From: an uncultured Anaeromyxobacter sp.
Lineage (GTDB): Bacteria; Myxococcota; Myxococcia; Myxococcales; Anaeromyxobacteraceae
DNA: 64,000 bases
NCBI GenBank assembly: GCA_903874275.1
Contig: CAIQRS010000146.1
Location: 1 to 64,000, forward strand
Direction: 5' to 3'
Shown here: piece after piece, positions 63,001 through 64,000 of the stretch
How the letters are laid out: each line of letters opens with the position of its first letter
Position numbering within the stretch: the stretch's first letter is position 1
Notes under the pieces: model-generated
Told to the model about the DNA's origin: nothing
Databases searched by the model: none
The model's input: the letters and a program-made list of their open reading frames with translations, nothing else
Translations under genes and position numbers: made by a program

Positions 63001-64000
63001 GCGCCGCGCGGGACCATCGAGCTGCTCGCGACCAGGAACGCCGTCCTCAAGCTGGACATCACCCAGGAGGACCGCGACCCGAGCCTGGTGCAGGACTGGC
63101 GGGCGGCCTACGCCACCCAGGTCTCGGCGAGCGGCGACACCAGCGTGAGCGTCGTGGCCGTTGACCCCGGGACGGCCTACGGCGCCGTCCACCGCGGCGA
63201 CCCGGAGCCGGCACGGATCTACGCCATCCAGGGGTCGGTCTGTGCGCAGAGCGCGTCGGGTACCTGCCTGCGCCAGCCGGCTCCCCTCCTTTCGCGCTTC
63301 TCCGACGTGATCAAGGTCTCCTTGCCGAAGCCGCTCCACGTCGTGGCCGGAACCGACCTCCTGGGGGGCTACTACGAGCTCGTGGGCAACGGGCCCACCG
63401 ACCTGTCGCTGCTCTCGGCGGGACGGGACGTCTACCAGCCGGTGCTGGACCTTTTCGGGCAGGGCACGATGATCCTGCAGGCCGGGCGTGACGTGCGCCT
63501 GGACGAGCCGACGGTCCAGTCGGGGACGGGTGTGGAGCCGCCGCTCTCGGGCGGCGCCTTCGTCAGCCAGGGCAACTCGCGGCAGGGGATCGTCTACTCC
63601 GCCCTCCCCCGAGACAGGGGCATGGGGATCTACGTCCTCGCCGGAGTGAAGAAGGACCGGGTGGACCAGGGGGCGTTCACCGCGGCGTACCTCGATCCGG
63701 CCAACGCGGAGCAGCGGGCCGTGAAGGACTACTTCCCGGAGCTGCGGCGCTACATGGAGCGGCTCGACCCGGCATCGGCCGGGCTCTCCGAGGCCGACCT
63801 GGTCGCCTCCTTCGGCGCCCGGACCCAGTCCGAGCGCCAGGTCTTCCTGACCGGCGTCTACTTCACGGAGTTGCGGGACACGGGCATCGACTACAACGAC
63901 CCCGAGAGCCCCCGCTTCCACAGCTACGACAGGGGCTTCCGGGCCGTCGCCGCGCTCTTCCCGACAGACCCCTCGAGCCTGCCCCTGGAGGATCGCGGCA
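54070..64000 (+). CDS. Two-partner-secretion exoprotein (TpsA / filamentous hemagglutinin family), 3' end beyond window
   Basis: At least 3310 codons, open from ATG 54070 to the window end; absent from the ORF track because no stop is reached, but all other-frame ORFs here are its shadows. A signal-like N-terminus and an unusual Ala/Gln-rich stretch (~residues 40-110) precede the TPS secretion domain: LTWKTFNVGRETDLVFDQ, WVALNRV, PSTILGSIKAQGQVYVLNRNGILFG. The body is long beta-helix-type sequence (repeats such as LSAGGDLRGG, VRVQAGGDV). Near the window end FTELRDTGIDYND...YDRGFRAVAALFP resembles the DUF3739 domain of this family. A TpsB transporter is expected outside the window. Confidence 0.9.
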   Translation, partial: MTRRGGLLSWFGGSKAAAFVALLAFGENAAAGNILRKAAPASSPAQAAAAAANQAAAAQGAAAARQVEIPLRQALDAIRSFQAGQEAARAAAAAAPVTIPNGLGLDGLDPEVGGTWSDAGQPAQATRGGRTEVAITQTAPRAILTWKTFNVGRETDLVFDQSAGGKDASGWVALNRVLDPLARPSTILGSIKAQGQVYVLNRNGILFGGTSQVNVGSFLASGLEIAGATETAANQRFKESALAGLSFERPAWGPAATGDLAHAVVTEPGATIAAAPGGRIVLLGGSVRNGGSLESPEGQVFLAAGKQIQLLAPTPSELGTVRGLAPPDDAVTVESGGEGVVQRFRSPIVEADGPVENTGIVSARRGNVTMLGSATRQDGLATATTGAEAEGSIYLGEVGRPTSLGKGSVTQVLPELDETARLLGAGETYRQSRVRVAGNQIEVGEGATIYAPAGDVSLRAYMTADRPTKPDPSVLELDETRVYVAPGARIDVSGLRAVEVAMEQNSIKAELRANELRDNPLLRDGPLRSRSVYFDARLAGKVRDGSGVADLSGYYDLVEHKVAEFMTSGGSVTANANWIVTRAGSIIDLSGGSLLYQPGIVRRTVLVTDTGARVPIEEATKGVRYVGTDEDFVLAHPRWGVTDTFTKGLSRPGPAFEQGYVQGGSAGTLSLGVEQTVWNSRERMGASGGSQEMPPNPSATAAVRILDGSVTAETVIGPKQREANTGTTDPTRVWRERPRGGSLALTGSGDVSIDHVGPLLPPDFGPGSAVDPSTYFVHVLPAIWFDGHGLASLSITSGYDSNENTSFTGTLNRAPGGHLVVREGVVADFGDSGVFSWGGKSAWIDGVLRAPGGRIGLSALDRGAPGEPPSSVRLGPTGAIDVAGRFTNDSQDGLNGPIAPFRGGSVSLAAQAITLEPGSRIDASGGGRLNAAGTKLTPGDGGSITLDVARLPKPTGIQPGEVPPAPTEGTLVLGGELDGHAPGKGGGLTIRTGRAVSIGEEPPADAGGGVHFDSGFFTRGGFSAFTIVGEGGVTVTGELRPTVESFSASGMAELSTGTRLSDVASRVRILDPDRRGLPMSLTLSTGGTAYGATSPSVEVAAGGAIRMDPGSTVTLSSTDAVKIDGVIEARGGAVNLFASAQGDRGVVLGSEARVLVHGYGKSTIEAGAVVRSIVPGGSVVIGGGSGDAPTKSVAVASGAVIDASGVSGPVDLPTADGSVAGGSRYLEVAVQGDGGSISISAQQGSVAGDLRLGRGGDQGSPPVAQGRGGTLLAANTSGKIIVSASALAAEDGAGVLRLIAGTLNGSGTDDLTLRTSPASIGGSFGPESAILFDGDVSLTAARSLTLESPILGIVPGRPATAVKLASPYVAFLGGPSTGPKSAAAAGLTADLLVEADVIDVARTVVLGAVTGSAQAFGGFSTARLHALGDIRLSDHDPAGRDAGRESQNPGLLTAGDLELRAGQVYVASRGHLPALAQIERPDAHPGFLVASPTRITIEHTGGNGGNSPPLSFGERLTLRAPVIEQGGVLRAPGGQLRLEARDEAGNPTGSVTLLPGSVTSVSLAGADGTGLVVPFGSVQTDGTFFGYHQPGQSPTLAVRLDGAQVAVEKGSTIDVSGGGDLQGYVFVPGNGGSSDVLGYTTDGKGNLIGAPALGKDLAAPFAVLPGRAEFFTRDPNLARGLAPAPIGPVDGLRDPRLTVGDQVWLQGVPGLADGAYTLLPAHYALLPGGLLVQPLGGSLAAAPKAHVRPDGAAVVAGYRLVGGERRDAGYGSFAVMTGKVFGAYSQIDTASFDAYARRNAEQSDVFVRTMNDAGTVALAATEGLVLQGNARFGAGPEGRPGSLEVASARIAVVGEQGGGKYPDHVVLEAAALEALGAGSILLGGTRSASQDTSQQGTTLKVAASEVVVDTAGEVWRSPEVILAASGAVKVLSGSAIRAEGAASGDGRAIRIDGDGALLRVSTGDRIGIARSGTSAVTGDLSVEDAILAASGSVSLEAARAVTLSPGVDLSAGKLDLASTQVHLGDAPGGVTGTVLRKELVERLSASSDLSIRGLEAIRIHGDLALGSRSSGSGSVLSLDTPLLQGEGGASARIAGSEFTLRNSGAPWTGGAASSGTGALTLDVATLALGPGKVQVAGFEGLTGRAGTTVARGTGALAVAGGIGTAVRSFETGGVEAASGTRYDVLADGGLFLGRDASAGGTHAATSLGGHVSVQGTTVLLDTAVVLPAGTFEARATGGSLTLGPHASVDVSGRAVDFEDLVKFAPGGAIRLAATGDLSIQAGAVTDVSGSSRGGDAGGIEIGAGRQATLEGELRGKAEAGHRGAAFALDAGGLTSFTTLNQGLEQGGFTESRQIRARDPGQEIRLGQEERISAHDVTLRSDAGKVVVAGTIGLAGDASHASGGRIEISGGAGVDVAATASVNARAAAADADGFVPASGRVLIATTDGQVAVNGATVDVSGGREGGSITVRAPRTADGIAVSSLEGQFLAPNKVVQGLATSDTAVVDGTWFTARMDEATAWLAAAKASHPQGIGGFELAPAIVARSEGAMLVLGDLSLARPEGSGGATPGGPGYLGFVSRGDIDFGAVVSDGFGGASRGAALLSGRSSSLSVETDQGLILRRGAILRTGTGDIAIRAGGDVTFEAGTFDVPAAVIYTAGARTPWAAGFVNQSVPSAAVLGEFATGGGNVDLHAGGDVTAPLATQTTSAWLFRYGSTDWQGSVAASPVLQQTNWSVVHKNFEQGVGALGGGDVRVQAGGDVTRLQVAIPTTGQLTTPVGEIPAADDLVVRGGGDLLLSAGGDLRGGLFVLGRGHGELRAGGNVMADPEAMGRIRSSWSAQATLGDRTVGTLVGLGDATVRITAGASASVEGAFDPMRQGQIGENLQAQSGTAFVGYGERTALDVVALGGKVAYLHDPWASVDLAQSATTPLAYRLKMTGSAGLNFLFGYAPPTLRLASFTSDATIESSLATPAELRLESAPRGTIELLATRNAVLKLDITQEDRDPSLVQDWRAAYATQVSASGDTSVSVVAVDPGTAYGAVHRGDPEPARIYAIQGSVCAQSASGTCLRQPAPLLSRFSDVIKVSLPKPLHVVAGTDLLGGYYELVGNGPTDLSLLSAGRDVYQPVLDLFGQGTMILQAGRDVRLDEPTVQSGTGVEPPLSGGAFVSQGNSRQGIVYSALPRDRGMGIYVLAGVKKDRVDQGAFTAAYLDPANAEQRAVKDYFPELRRYMERLDPASAGLSEADLVASFGARTQSERQVFLTGVYFTELRDTGIDYNDPESPRFHSYDRGFRAVAALFPTDPSSLPLEDRG

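Noticed and set aside
59178-63921. Long ORFs on both strands (976 aa plus, 1078 aa minus) near the window end
   Set aside because: Shadows of the continuous TpsA frame, which is open from 54070 to the end and carries the TPS-like sequence.

Overview
The window is about 70% G+C with dense, strongly GC-biased coding and no rRNA, tRNA or CRISPR array that I can see. Cys-rich lipoproteins, PstS/Pho genes, an SHP/DHC-type cytochrome set and a giant two-partner-secretion exoprotein suggest a delta-proteobacterial/Myxococcota chromosome (Anaeromyxobacter-like). This taxonomic guess is inference only. The dominant theme is phosphate acquisition.

Layout. 0-2.8 kb: end of a pst operon (pstA partial, pstB, phoU). 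2.9-6.2 kb: DUF4833 protein, HpnI-like glycosyltransferase, two small proteins and a metallophosphoesterase. 6.2-9.9 kb: cytochrome b561-DUF1924 fusion, diheme cytochrome c, response regulator and sensor kinase. 9.9-14.8 kb: a partly decayed phosphatase island (broken dedA, small proteins, intact phoA, exported HD-domain protein, remnants of a purple acid phosphatase and of a metallophosphoesterase). 14.8-20.2 kb: CDF cation transporter, an ABC importer without a binding protein, and a frameshifted OprB-type porin. 20.5-25.7 kb: exported pyrophosphatase, TrkA-domain protein, dedA cassette and PhoX/DUF839 protein. 25.9-31.2 kb: KimA-like permease, KdpE/KdpD-like two-component pair and an atypical pyruvate kinase. 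31.3-36.1 kb: the intact counterpart of the decayed island (purple acid phosphatase, phoA, small protein, metallophosphoesterase). 36.4-41.2 kb: aminotransferase-GNAT fusion, a triple DsbA-fold protein and a small RHH-like protein. 41.5-64 kb: a surface locus of four lipoproteins, a PstS-like exported protein with a Cys-rich tail, and a >3300-codon TpsA/filamentous-hemagglutinin exoprotein that runs off the end. The ORF track omits this last gene because it has no stop in the window.

The unifying observation is a repeated promoter architecture. Two 7-mers resembling CGTCACC/CTTCACC are separated by 4 nt (11-bp period, as in PhoB boxes) and lie 21 nt (once 10, twice 22) upstream of a TAnnnT-like -10. 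By eye it precedes phoA (twice), the exported pyrophosphatase, phoX, two metallophosphoesterases, the exported HD protein, the cytochrome operon, the triple-DsbA protein, and both sides of the divergent promoter driving the PstS-like protein and the lipoprotein-TpsA operon. This predicts one phosphate-starvation regulon in which secreted phosphatases and a pyrophosphatase release phosphate, pst imports it, and an undescribed surface assembly (PstS-like protein, Cys-rich lipoproteins, giant TPS exoprotein, perhaps matured by the triple DsbA protein) is made at the same time. The promoter calls come from manual pattern reading and have not been tested computationally.
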